Below are positions 10,069-17,530 of a stretch of 32,419 bases of DNA, in pieces; the first letter of the stretch is position 1, and every line of letters starts with the position of its first letter. The notes under the pieces were generated by a model. The model saw only the letters and a list, made by a program, of their open reading frames with translations. It was not told the DNA's origin and ran no database searches. Made by a program: the position numbers and the translations under genes. Source of the DNA: Acidobacteriota bacterium (GTDB lineage Bacteria > Acidobacteriota > Polarisedimenticolia > Gp22-AA2); contig QHXX01000031.1 in the NCBI GenBank assembly GCA_003223135.1, forward strand, positions 1 through 32,419, in the 5' to 3' direction.

Positions 10069-11211
10069 GTGCCCTCCGCCGCCACCCGCCACGCCTCCCG
10101 CGCGTTCCGGCTCCGGGCCGCCCTGTGCGTCCTCCTGGCCGCGGGCGCCGCGGCCGCATCGGGCTGCGGCAAGAAGGGCCCGCCCCTGCCGCCTGTGCGC
10201 ATCCTGCCGCGCCCGGCGCAGAACGTGCACGTGCGCCAGCTAGGGCCGGATATCGTGATCGAGTCCACCCTGTCGCTCAGCCGCACCGATGGATCGCCGC
10301 TCGGTCCCGGAGCCGCGGTGCACGTCATGAAGATGCGCCCCGCGCCGACCCTGAAGCCGGGGGGCGTGTCGGTCCGCTACCTGATGCTGGTGTTCCAGAA
10401 GGAGGCGAAGGTCGCGGTATCGCTCAGCGGGGCCGAGCTGCAGCGGGCGACGGCCTCCGGCCGTCTCGTGTACCTCGATCGGGCGGCGGCCGATGTGGGG
10501 ACGGGTGCTGTGCCGGGGCCGCGCTACCTCTACTCCGTCCAGATCGTCGACGAGCGGGGGGAACGATCGCCCCCATCCGTGCCGCAGGAGATCCAGGTGG
10601 CGCCGCCGCCCAAGGCACCCGTCGGTCTTGTCGCGACGGCCGCCGAGGGGGAAGTGCGTCTGTCCTGGGAGTCGGGCCAGCCCGGGACGACGAAGGAGCT
10701 CTTCAACGTCTACCGTCGCGCCGCAGCGGAGGAGGACGTGCCGCTTCAGCCGCTGAACCTGGCTCCGATCCCCGACCGGACCTACGTGGACACGAAATTC
10801 CAGTACGGCGAGACCTACCGATACTCGGTGAGAGCGCTCCTGACGCCGCCGCCGCCCATGCGCGAGAGCGCCCCGAGCGCCGAAGTGGAGGTGCGGCCGC
10901 TCGATGTCTACTCTCCGAAGGCGCCGACCGGTCTGGCGGCGGCGGTCGAGGGTCAGGCGATCAAGCTGTACTGGTTCCCCAATAGCGAGCCGGACCTGCG
11001 CAGCTACCGCATCTATCGCCGCCAGGAGGGGGAGGAATTCCGGCAGATCGGCAAGGTGGACGCGGCGGAGACGTCGTTCGCCGACACGACCGCCGCGCGC
11101 GGCGTGCGCTATCATTACGCGGTGAGCGCGGTGGATGGAGCGACGCCGCCCAACGAGAGCGCCCGCTCGGAGGAGGTGTCGGAGGGCCTGCCCGCCGACG
11201 CCTCGGGATGA
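10069..11211 (+). CDS. Lipoprotein with LptM-like N-terminus and fibronectin type III repeats
   Basis: 380 residues. A hydrophobic signal with lipobox AASGC is followed at once by CGKKGPPLPP, the short motif seen in LptM/YifL-type lipoproteins that in proteobacteria sit next to dapF or lysA. Here dapF is also the next gene. Unlike LptM, which is a very small protein, this one continues into a beta-rich region and two fibronectin type III-like domains (about 183-277 and 283-372; KAPVGLVATA, LSWESG, FNVYRR; KAPTGLAAAV, SYRIYRR, YHYAVSAVD). GTG at 10069 is one base after the hslU stop; the end overlaps a possible upstream dapF start as ATGA. Probably periplasm-facing; role unknown, possibly partnering the LPS export machinery by analogy to LptM. 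Confidence 0.75.
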   Translation: MPSAATRHASRAFRLRAALCVLLAAGAAAASGCGKKGPPLPPVRILPRPAQNVHVRQLGPDIVIESTLSLSRTDGSPLGPGAAVHVMKMRPAPTLKPGGVSVRYLMLVFQKEAKVAVSLSGAELQRATASGRLVYLDRAAADVGTGAVPGPRYLYSVQIVDERGERSPPSVPQEIQVAPPPKAPVGLVATAAEGEVRLSWESGQPGTTKELFNVYRRAAAEEDVPLQPLNLAPIPDRTYVDTKFQYGETYRYSVRALLTPPPPMRESAPSAEVEVRPLDVYSPKAPTGLAAAVEGQAIKLYWFPNSEPDLRSYRIYRRQEGEEFRQIGKVDAAETSFADTTAARGVRYHYAVSAVDGATPPNESARSEEVSEGLPADASG

Positions 11212-11234
11212 GCCCGGGCCATGGGGAGACGATC

Positions 11235-12080
11235 ATGACGCCTCCGCAGATCGAGTTTTTCAAGATGTCGGCGGCCGGCAACGACTTCATCCTGTTCGAC
11301 AATCGTTCCGGGACGCTGAGGCGCGACGATTTTCCGGACCTGGTGCGGCGCCTCTGCACGCGTGCGCTGTCGGTGGGCGCCGACGGAGTCATCCTGCTGG
11401 GGTCGTCGACGGTCGCGCATGTGCGCGTCTCCTTCTTCAATCCCGACGGTGCGCCGACCTTCTGCGGCAACGGCGCGCGTTGCGCCAGCAGGCTGGCATA
11501 CCTGCAGGGGATCGCTCCAGCGCGCATGACGGTCGAGACCGCCGTCATGGTGCACCGCGCCGAGGTGAAGGGCGCTCTCGTCTCGTTCGAGATGCGCGAC
11601 CCGCAGGGCTTCGACGATGCGGTGGAGGTCCGGACGGGGAACGAGACGATCCGCGGTTCCTTCGTCGATACCGGGGTCCCGCACTTCGTGGTGTTCCGGG
11701 CGATTCCCGAACATGATTCGATTCACGACCTGGGTCGGGTCCTGCGCATGCATCCGCGCTTCGCGCCCTCGGGCACGAACGTCAATTTCGTCGAGCCAGG
11801 TGGCGACGGTGTTCTCGCCATCCGCACCTACGAGCGCGGGGTGGAAGGGGAGACCCTCGCCTGCGGCACCGGCTGCGTCGCGGCGGCGATCGCCGCGGTC
11901 GCTTCGGGCAAGGCCGAAGCGCCGGTGTCGCTCCGGACGCGTTCGGGCGCCCTCGTCCGCGTGCGCTTCGAGGGGCCGCCAAAGAGGGCCTCCGGCGTGC
12001 GGCTCGAGGGGGAGGCCCGGCTGGTCTACGTCGGCCAGCTCACCGAGGAAGCGACGCAGGGATTTCAGCCCAGAACCTGA
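11235..12080 (+). CDS. dapF: Diaminopimelate epimerase
   Basis: 281 residues. Converts LL- to meso-diaminopimelate for lysine and peptidoglycan in the cytoplasm, without cofactor. Both catalytic cysteines are present: C77 in FFNPDGAPTFCGNGARC and C210 in GETLACGTGCVAAA. The start FFKMSAAGNDFILFD and FAPSGTNVNFVE are also characteristic. ATG at 11235 is preferred because GGGGAG lies 6 nt upstream and the protein then begins just before the conserved motif; ATG at 11208 in the same frame overlaps the lipoprotein stop and would add nine residues. Confidence 0.96.
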   Translation: MTPPQIEFFKMSAAGNDFILFDNRSGTLRRDDFPDLVRRLCTRALSVGADGVILLGSSTVAHVRVSFFNPDGAPTFCGNGARCASRLAYLQGIAPARMTVETAVMVHRAEVKGALVSFEMRDPQGFDDAVEVRTGNETIRGSFVDTGVPHFVVFRAIPEHDSIHDLGRVLRMHPRFAPSGTNVNFVEPGGDGVLAIRTYERGVEGETLACGTGCVAAAIAAVASGKAEAPVSLRTRSGALVRVRFEGPPKRASGVRLEGEARLVYVGQLTEEATQGFQPRT

Positions 12081-12103
12081 GGCTCTCCCCCGGGGACCCA
12101 CCC

Positions 12104-12415
12104 ATGGATCTGGAAAGTGGCAAGAAGCAGGCGTGGCATTTCATTCGCCTGGGCATCGGCTGGCTGCTGACGAGCATCGGGGTCGTGCTCCTGGTCCTTC
12201 CCGGCCCCGGTGTCCTATTTCTGATCCCCGGACTGACGCTTCTGAGCGCCGAGAGCCGCTGGGTCCGGCGGATCCTGCGCCGGGCGCGCGAGAGGTGGTA
12301 CTTCCGCCGCGCGATGCGCGAGGCGGAGAAGGTCGGAATCAAGTTCGACCTGGGGCCGGATGAAGACGGCCCCGACGATTCCTCCCCGTCCGGCCCCCCG
12401 CGGCCTTCGTCCTAG
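12104..12415 (+). CDS. PGPGW-family small membrane protein
   Basis: 103 residues. A hydrophobic helix (about 15-48) contains LLVLPGPGVLFLIPGL, the PGPGW-family core (last Trp replaced by Val here), followed by an amphipathic, basic cytosolic segment (SRWVRRILRRARERWYFRRA) and an acidic, Pro/Ser-rich tail. Family function is unknown. It ends the hslV operon, 23 nt after dapF. Its last 77 nt overlap, antisense, the 3' end of nth. Confidence 0.75.
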   Translation: MDLESGKKQAWHFIRLGIGWLLTSIGVVLLVLPGPGVLFLIPGLTLLSAESRWVRRILRRARERWYFRRAMREAEKVGIKFDLGPDEDGPDDSSPSGPPRPSS

Positions 12416-13169
12416 GCACCCGCGCGCCCTCCTTCCCCCTCCGTTTCGCCCGCACGCTCTTCGCCGCCAGGAGCGCGGCCTCCAGGTGACGTGACGGGCA
12501 GTGCGGCCGCAGGGGGCAGGCGCCGCAGCGTGGAAGGCGTGCCTGGCAGATGGTGCGGCCGTGAAGGATCATGGCGATGGAGAAGAAAATCCACTCGGTG
12601 GGCGGGACGGCGGCGAGGAGGTCCCGCTCGATCTTAACCGGGTCGGTCTGTCGCGTCAGCCCCAGTCTGGTCGCGACCCGCGCCATGTGGGTGTCCACGA
12701 CGATTCCAGACGCGATACCGTAGCCGGCCCCCAGCACTACATTCGCCGTTTTTCGCCCCACACCGGGCAGGCGGGTCAGCTCCTCCATGGTGCGCGGCAC
12801 CTGCCCGCCGTGCCGTTCGACCAGAGCCCGACAGCACGCCACGATCGAGCGCGCCTTGGAGCGGAAGAAGCCGGTCGAGCGGATCGCCCTCTCGAGATCA
12901 GGATGAGGGGCGCGCGCGAAGGCCGCGGGGTCCGGATAGGCGCGGAACAGCTCCGGGGTGACCTTGTTGACTCGCGCGTCAGTGCACTGCGCCGACAGGA
13001 TCGTCGCGATCAGGAGCTGGAAAGGCGACTCGTGCTCAAGCTCGACGCGCGCCTCCGGGCGGGCCTCGTGCAGGGCCGCGACGATCGCGGCGACCCGGGA
13101 ACGCGCCGCCGGGGAGCGGCCCGGCTGGCCTGTGGCACGGCGGCGCTGCGGAATCACGAGGCGGGCCAT
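12339..13169 (-). CDS. nth: Endonuclease III, DNA glycosylase/AP lyase
   Basis: 276 residues. Removes oxidised pyrimidines in base-excision repair. The helix-hairpin-helix LTRLPGVGRKTANVVL holds catalytic K140, followed by VVDTHMARVATRLGL with D159, and the 4Fe-4S ligand pattern C208-x6-C215-x2-C218-x5-C224. Compared with E. coli Nth (about 211 residues) it has a basic N-terminal extension of about 20 residues and a very basic C-terminal tail of about 50. The tail is the part encoded opposite the PGPGW gene. ATG 13169 has no clear ribosome site, so the start is less sure than the function. Confidence 0.93.
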   Translation of the reverse strand: MARLVIPQRRRATGQPGRSPAARSRVAAIVAALHEARPEARVELEHESPFQLLIATILSAQCTDARVNKVTPELFRAYPDPAAFARAPHPDLERAIRSTGFFRSKARSIVACCRALVERHGGQVPRTMEELTRLPGVGRKTANVVLGAGYGIASGIVVDTHMARVATRLGLTRQTDPVKIERDLLAAVPPTEWIFFSIAMILHGRTICQARLPRCGACPLRPHCPSRHLEAALLAAKSVRAKRRGKEGARVPRTKAAGGRTGRNRRGRLHPAPGRT

Positions 13170-13503
13170 GTCATCGACCGTGGGCCAGCGCGGCGTCGAG
13201 GGCTCCGACCGGCAGGGCGATCTTTTCCAGGAAGTTGGCGACGCGGCTCTCGTCCATGAGCGGATCTGGCGAACCGGATACTACCGGAGCCGAAGTGACC
13301 TGTCAAAAAGTCATGGTGTCGCCCAGGTGCGTCAAAAAGGCGGGCGCTGTCCGGGTCGTACCGCTCCGGGGGCGCGAACGACACGAACCGGCCCGAATGG
13401 GAAGGGTTTCTCATCCTCCGGAAATCGCGCGCCTTTCAGCGTTCGGCGGCCGCGGGCCGCGGCATTCGACCCGCAAACCTGCCCTTCCGGCCGGCGGGCC
13501 CCG
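13170..13503. other. Intergenic region between nth and the region-4 sigma gene
   Basis: About 330 nt with no convincing gene. It holds a TGAC-ct-GTCA dyad (13296-13305), a 9-bp direct repeat GTCAAAAAG at 13302-13310 and 13331-13339 (29-bp periodicity), and a perfect GC-rich dyad GCGGCC-GCG-GGCCGC near 13446-13460. The first two lie about 170-210 bp upstream of the sigma-54-type promoter and could be activator sites, but this is inference. No clear promoter for nth is seen. Confidence 0.4.
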
Positions 13504-13520
13504 TTGGCAGGAATGTTGCT
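13504..13520 (+). promoter_or_regulatory. Sigma-54-type (-24/-12) promoter of the region-4 sigma gene
   Basis: TTGGCAGG-AATG-TTGCT. The invariant GG (13506-13507) and GC (13518-13519) are separated by exactly 10 nt, as sigma-54 requires, and only one core base differs from TTGGCACG-N4-TTGCW. Transcription would start near 13531, 10 nt before the AGGAGG ribosome site (13541-13546). Confidence 0.65.
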
Positions 13521-13551
13521 ATGTGCACCTGGGCAGGGAAAGGAGGACGGC

Positions 13552-13905
13552 ATGTGGCGTCAATTGCTTCCGCACGCAACCAGCTACGATGACTTCATTT
13601 CCCCCAATGAGGACACGCGTCTCGAGGCGCTCATTTCCGATCCCGACTCCTTCCGACAGGAGCGGGAGATCCTGCGGGCCGAGGTCGACCGGATCCTCAA
13701 CAGGGCCCTGCGGCAGCTCCCGGCGCGGGAGCGCTACATCCTCGAGAGGCGTTTCGGGATGCGCGACGGCAGTGAGTTGACGCTCGAGGCCGTGTCGCGG
13801 ATCCTCAAGCTCAGCAAGGAGCGTGTCCGGCAGCTCGAGCGGGAGGCCCTGCTCAAGCTGCGTCTGACCCTCGACGGGATGCGCAGTCAGCTCATGGGGG
13901 CCTGA
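13552..13905 (+). CDS. Stand-alone sigma-70 region 4 protein
   Basis: 117 residues. Residues 50-106 match sigma-70 regions 4.1 and 4.2: LPARERYILERRFGM, then the -35-recognition helix-turn-helix LTLEAVSRILKLSKERVRQL ending EALLKLR. Residues 1-35 (YDDFISPNEDTRLEALISDP) resemble the acidic region 3.2 linker of group 1/2 sigmas. Regions 1, 2 and 3 are absent, and the frame upstream is not coding. ATG 13552 with AGGAGG 5 nt upstream is clear. It could bind the core beta-flap or act as a DNA-binding regulator; it cannot by itself recognise a -10. Monocistronic: sigma-54-type promoter ahead, intrinsic terminator behind. Confidence 0.85.
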   Translation: MWRQLLPHATSYDDFISPNEDTRLEALISDPDSFRQEREILRAEVDRILNRALRQLPARERYILERRFGMRDGSELTLEAVSRILKLSKERVRQLEREALLKLRLTLDGMRSQLMGA

Positions 13906-13944
13906 CGAAGAGAGCGCCCTTACGGCCGGTGAACAGTGTCCGGA

Positions 13945-13979
13945 CCGCCGCCCGGCTCCGCGGGCGGCGGCTTTTTTTT
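13945..13979 (+). terminator. Intrinsic terminator after the region-4 sigma gene
   Basis: Perfect 9-bp GC stem (13945-13953 with 13962-13970), 8-nt loop, then a run of eight T (13972-13979). Closes the single-gene unit 40 nt after its stop. Confidence 0.9.
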
Positions 13980-14059
13980 GAACCGGCGGCGCGGGCGCGA
14001 AGGCTGCGGGGAGTATGCAGAAGCAATTCCACCCGCACGTGAGCGGGCTCTTGTGTCGC

Positions 14060-14089
14060 TTGGCAAATCGGGTAGGATCGCGATACTAT
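14060..14089 (+). promoter_or_regulatory. Sigma-70-type promoter for the TPR lipoprotein/tonB block
   Basis: TTGGCA (14060-14065), 18-nt spacer, TACTAT (14084-14089). Predicted start near 14096, about 90 nt ahead of the ATG at 14186. Confidence 0.5.
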
Positions 14090-14185
14090 CCCGCCCGGGC
14101 CGGTCGGTGGACACGGCCCGTCCGCAAAAAAGACGATCGGGACGGGAGGCGGCGGGCCGATGACGCCGCACGAGGGAAACGATTG

Positions 14186-15034
14186 ATGAGACCTGAACGC
14201 CTGGCCCGGGGACTCGCCCTCCTGACGCTGTGTCTGGCCGGCATGGGCTGCGAGGGCATCGTTGATCACCTGAAGGCCAACTTCGCGGCCAAGCAGGGAA
14301 ACGACCTCTACAAGGCGCAGGACTACCAGAAGGCGGTCGAGTGGTACCGCTATTCCCTGTATCTCAATCCGGAGCTGCCCATCGCCTACCACAACGCCGG
14401 GCTGGCCTTCATGGCCCTCTACAAGCCCGGATCGCACCACCCCAAGGATTTGTACTACGCGCAGCAGGCGATCGATCACCTGGAGCGCTTCCTCAACTAC
14501 GAGCCCGACAACGAGGAGGCCAAGAACCAGCTTCTGACCGTCTTCCTGCAGGCGGAGCGCTATGACGACGCGGCCAAGTTCTTCGAGGCGGAGATGAAGG
14601 AGCGCGGCAGCGACCCGGAGGTGGCATCCCGCCTGGCGCAGATCCTGGGGATGATCTACGCCAAGAAGGGCGACTTCGATTCGTCGCTGGAGTGGTACAA
14701 AAAGCGGGCAGAGATCCAGAAAGACAATCCGGAGGCGCTTTATACCATCGGCGTTCTCTGCTGGGACAAGGTCTACCACGCCGGCATCACGATGGACCTC
14801 GACAAGCGCAAGGAGCTCGTCGAGATGGGGATGGACTATCTCCAGCGCGCGGCGGACATCCGGAACGACTATTTCGAGGCGACCTCCTACATCAACCTCA
14901 TGTACCGCGAGAAGGCGAAGCTGGCGCAGCTGGCCGGCAACATGGAGGACTTCGCCAAGTACACGCAGGAGGCCGACAAGTTCATGAAACTGTCGCTGGA
15001 GCAACGCAAGAAGGCGATGGCCAAGAAGGGTTGA
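14186..15034 (+). CDS. TPR-repeat lipoprotein upstream of tonB
   Basis: 282 residues. A short signal peptide ends in lipobox LAGMGC with Cys22 as the lipidated residue; the rest is helical with several TPR-like units (GNDLYKAQDYQKAVEWYRYS; YAQQAIDHLERFLNYEPDN; GMIYAKKGDFDSSLEWYKK). Likely a periplasmic-side scaffold. ATG 14186 with GAGGGAAA about 9 nt upstream is chosen over further in-frame starts because it gives a proper lipoprotein signal. The gene leads directly into tonB-exbB-exbD-exbD, so it probably serves that energised complex or its cargo. Confidence 0.85.
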   Translation: MRPERLARGLALLTLCLAGMGCEGIVDHLKANFAAKQGNDLYKAQDYQKAVEWYRYSLYLNPELPIAYHNAGLAFMALYKPGSHHPKDLYYAQQAIDHLERFLNYEPDNEEAKNQLLTVFLQAERYDDAAKFFEAEMKERGSDPEVASRLAQILGMIYAKKGDFDSSLEWYKKRAEIQKDNPEALYTIGVLCWDKVYHAGITMDLDKRKELVEMGMDYLQRAADIRNDYFEATSYINLMYREKAKLAQLAGNMEDFAKYTQEADKFMKLSLEQRKKAMAKKG

Positions 15035-15096
15035 GGACCGCGGCGCCGCCGGCCGCCGCTGCGGAAGAGGCCTTCCCATGACGATGAGGTGAGCCG

Positions 15097-15864
15097 TTGT
15101 TCGACTCGATGGTGTTCTCCACCACGCAGAAGCGCCGGACCCGCCGGTGGCTGACGGTCCCCTTCGCCCTGTTCGCGCACGCGGTGGTGTTCGGAGGGTT
15201 GATCCTGACCTCGTTCCTGTCGGTGGAATCGGTCCCTCCGCCGCCGATCACCATCTCCTTCGTGGCCGCCCCCCCGCCGCCACCGCCTCCGCCACCGCCT
15301 CCGGCGCGGCACAAGAAGACGACGGAGGTGAAGCCGAAAGAAATCCCGAAGCCGACCGAGATTGTGCAGCCGAAGGTCGTGCCGGAGGAGAAACCGGTGC
15401 CGATCACCGCGCCCGAAGAGGACTCGAGTGAGGACGACGGAGTGGACGGCGGTGTCGAGGGCGGTGTCGAGGGCGGAGTGGTCGGCGGGGTGGTCGGAGG
15501 CGTCGTCGGGGGCGTTCTGGGCGGCATGCTCGGTGGTGTGGACGGCGGCATGCTGGACCAGCCGCTCTACGCCGGGATCGGCGGCGTCACCAACCCGGAG
15601 CTCATCCCGAAGTCCAAGATCAAGCCCACGTATCCCGAGATCGCCCGAAAGGCCAAGGTGTCGGGGCAGGTGATCCTCCAGGCCGTGGTCCGGAAGGACG
15701 GCACGGTGGGGGACATCCAGGTGCTGCGCTCCCCCGGCTCGAAGTTCGGGTTCGACGAGGCGGCGATCGCGGCGGTGAAACAATGGCGTTACAAGCCCGG
15801 GCTTCAGAACGGCAAGCCGGTGGATGTGTATTTCACGATCGTCGTCGATTTCGTGCTGCAGTGA
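15097..15864 (+). CDS. tonB: TonB-type energy transducer
   Basis: 255 residues in the usual order: one N-terminal transmembrane anchor (about 18-42; FALFAHAVVFGGLILTSFL), Pro-rich segment (about 47-70), charged K/P/E periplasmic span, a Gly-rich tandem repeat (117-152), and the C-terminal TonB domain (about 165-255; YPEIARKAKVSGQVILQAVV, VLRSPG, AAIAAVKQWRYKPGLQNG). It carries proton-motive energy to outer-membrane receptors. Start TTG 15097 follows GAGGTGA with 7-nt spacing; in-frame ATG 15109 is possible. ExbB and two ExbDs follow immediately. Confidence 0.9.
   Translation: MFDSMVFSTTQKRRTRRWLTVPFALFAHAVVFGGLILTSFLSVESVPPPPITISFVAAPPPPPPPPPPPARHKKTTEVKPKEIPKPTEIVQPKVVPEEKPVPITAPEEDSSEDDGVDGGVEGGVEGGVVGGVVGGVVGGVLGGMLGGVDGGMLDQPLYAGIGGVTNPELIPKSKIKPTYPEIARKAKVSGQVILQAVVRKDGTVGDIQVLRSPGSKFGFDEAAIAAVKQWRYKPGLQNGKPVDVYFTIVVDFVLQ
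15445..15552 (+). repeat. Nine tandem 12-bp units encoding (x-G-G-V/M) in TonB
   Basis: Exactly nine in-frame units read DGGV, EGGV, EGGV, VGGV, VGGV, VGGV, LGGM, LGGV, DGGM. The bases vary at wobble positions, so the repeat is conserved more at protein than at DNA level. It forms a flexible Gly-rich hinge before the C-terminal domain. Confidence 0.85.
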
Positions 15865-15902
15865 GAACGAGACTCGAGGTCTAAGAAGGAGGATACGCGC
15901 TC

Positions 15903-16580
15903 ATGATGGGGCATTCGGTCCTTGACATCTGGATGCAGATGGGGTTCCTGGCGAAGACGGTCGCCATGTTCCTCATCCTCATGTCGATTTACTCGCTCGG
16001 ATTGTTCATCGAGCGGTTCCTGTTGTTCCGCGCCGCCAAGAAGCAGTCGATCGAGTACCTGCCTGTGGCGACCAAGGCGCTGCGCGAGGGGAACTACAAG
16101 CTCGCGGTTGAAACCGCCAAACGCTTCAACAAGAGCCACCTGGCGAAGGTCCTGGCGGCAGGGCTGCAGCAGTTCATGTTCGAGAAAGCGGAGGAGCCGA
16201 CGCACGACGCCGTCGAGTCGGTCCGCCTGGCGGTCGAGCGGGCCGCGGCCCTGACCACGGCCGAGATGAAGCGCGGCCTCGGAGGCCTGGCGACCATCGG
16301 CGCCACGGCCCCGTTCGTCGGTCTGTTCGGCACGGTCGTCGGGATCATCAACGCGTTCACCGGCATGGCCGCCACCGGTTCGGGCGGGATCGGCGCCGTG
16401 TCGGCCGGTATTGCCGAGGCGCTGATCACCACCGCGGTGGGGCTGGCCGTGGCCATCCCCGCGGTGTGGATGTTCAACTATTTCCAGGGCCAGGTCGAGT
16501 TCTTCGGGATCGAGATGGCCAACTCGTCGTCGGAGCTGGTCGATTTCTTCCTGAAGCGGCAGGGGCCGGGTAGCAAGTAA
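15903..16580 (+). CDS. exbB: ExbB/TolQ/MotA-family proton channel protein
   Basis: 225 residues with three transmembrane helices (about 15-38, 128-152, 168-196), the ExbB topology. The conserved proton-channel segment ATIGATAPFVGLFGTVVGI and the third helix AGIAEALITTAVGLAVAIPA are present. Forms the inner-membrane motor with ExbD and drives TonB. AAGGAGGA lies 9 nt before ATG 15903. Followed 1 nt later by exbD. Confidence 0.93.
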   Translation: MMGHSVLDIWMQMGFLAKTVAMFLILMSIYSLGLFIERFLLFRAAKKQSIEYLPVATKALREGNYKLAVETAKRFNKSHLAKVLAAGLQQFMFEKAEEPTHDAVESVRLAVERAAALTTAEMKRGLGGLATIGATAPFVGLFGTVVGIINAFTGMAATGSGGIGAVSAGIAEALITTAVGLAVAIPAVWMFNYFQGQVEFFGIEMANSSSELVDFFLKRQGPGSK

Positions 16581-16581
16581 C

Positions 16582-17019
16582 ATGTCGATGAATGTTGGCG
16601 GCGGCGGAGGCCTCAACTCCGACATCAACGTCACCCCCTTCGTCGACATCTGCCTGGTGCTCCTGATTATCTTCATGGTCGTGACGCCGATGCTGCAGGA
16701 AGGGATCACGATCAACCTGCCGTACGCCAAGAAGAGCGAGAAGCACGAGGACGACGATGCGCATGCTATCGTCGTCGCGGTGAAGACCGAGCAGAACGGC
16801 GAGCAGACCGTCTACGTGCAGAAGAAGCCGATCCCGCGTGACCAGTACCTGGCCGAGATGACGGAGATCCACGACCGGATGTCGGACAAGAGCATCCTGA
16901 TCAAGGCCGACCGGAGCATGAAGTACGGCGACGTACGGAAGATGATGATCGAGACCAACCAGGCCGGGTTCGACTCCGTCGCCCTGGTGACCGAAAAGGT
17001 CCCCGGCCAGGAGGAGTGA
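16582..17019 (+). CDS. exbD: ExbD/TolR-family protein, first copy
   Basis: 145 residues. One N-terminal transmembrane helix with the family signature DINVTPFVDICLVLLIIFMV; Asp22 is the proton-carrying residue. The periplasmic domain follows (VYVQKKPIPRDQY; SILIKADRSMKYGDVRKMM). Starts 1 nt after exbB, so translation is probably coupled. It differs clearly from the second copy outside the membrane helix. Confidence 0.92.
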   Translation: MSMNVGGGGGLNSDINVTPFVDICLVLLIIFMVVTPMLQEGITINLPYAKKSEKHEDDDAHAIVVAVKTEQNGEQTVYVQKKPIPRDQYLAEMTEIHDRMSDKSILIKADRSMKYGDVRKMMIETNQAGFDSVALVTEKVPGQEE

Positions 17020-17031
17020 GAGGAGCGAACC

Positions 17032-17472
17032 ATGGCCATGCAGCTCGGATCGTCCGGCGTCAAGTCGGACATCAACGTCACCCCGTTCGTCGACATCGTC
17101 CTGGTGCTGCTGATCATCTTCATGGTGGTCACGCCGATGCTCAGCCGGGCCCTCGACGTCGCGGTGCCGCCGAAGGTGGATACGCCGTCCCCGGTCGATC
17201 CGACCGAGCAGTTGATCATCAGCGTCAAGGGTCCCAGCAACCCACCCAAGGTCTTCCTCAACCGGGAGGAGATCCCGGGGGGCCTGGACGGGGTCAAGGA
17301 CCGGATCGAGGAGCTGATGAAGGGGCGGCGCGAGAAGATCGTGTTCTTCACGGCGGACAACGATCTCGTCTACCAGGACGTGGTCAACGTCATGGACAAG
17401 ATCCGCGAGGGCGGCGCCCAGCTTGGGCTGATCACCGACGAGAACCTCGACGTGACGCAGGGCGCCCAGTAA
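17032..17472 (+). CDS. exbD: ExbD/TolR-family protein, second copy
   Basis: 146 residues. The same membrane signature, DINVTPFVDIVLVLLIIFMV, with Asp21 as proton carrier, and a divergent periplasmic domain (KIVFFTADNDLVYQDVVNVM). GAGGAG precedes ATG 17032. Paired ExbDs in one operon are common in several diderm phyla and may form mixed dimers inside the ExbB pentamer; that role here is inference. Confidence 0.92.
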   Translation: MAMQLGSSGVKSDINVTPFVDIVLVLLIIFMVVTPMLSRALDVAVPPKVDTPSPVDPTEQLIISVKGPSNPPKVFLNREEIPGGLDGVKDRIEELMKGRREKIVFFTADNDLVYQDVVNVMDKIREGGAQLGLITDENLDVTQGAQ

Positions 17473-17530
17473 CACGTCGCCGTCGTCTCCACGCGCTCCG
17501 AACGGCGGAGCGAGAGGGGCACCCTCCGCG

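Noticed and set aside
13134..13150. TGGCACG-like sigma-54 element near the nth start
   Set aside because: GG to GC spacing is 12 nt rather than 10, and it lies inside nth in antisense.
13171..13257. 28-codon open frame ending one base before the nth ATG
   Set aside because: No ribosome site and no similarity I recognise; could be a leader peptide but cannot be supported.
12958..13551. In-frame upstream extension of the region-4 sigma gene, possibly encoding regions 2-3
   Set aside because: The translation shows no sigma region 2 or 3 motif, part of it is antisense to nth, and a strong ribosome site marks ATG 13552.
15078..15092. Four-codon open frame overlapping the tonB ribosome site
   Set aside because: Too short to judge; probably chance within the Shine-Dalgarno region.
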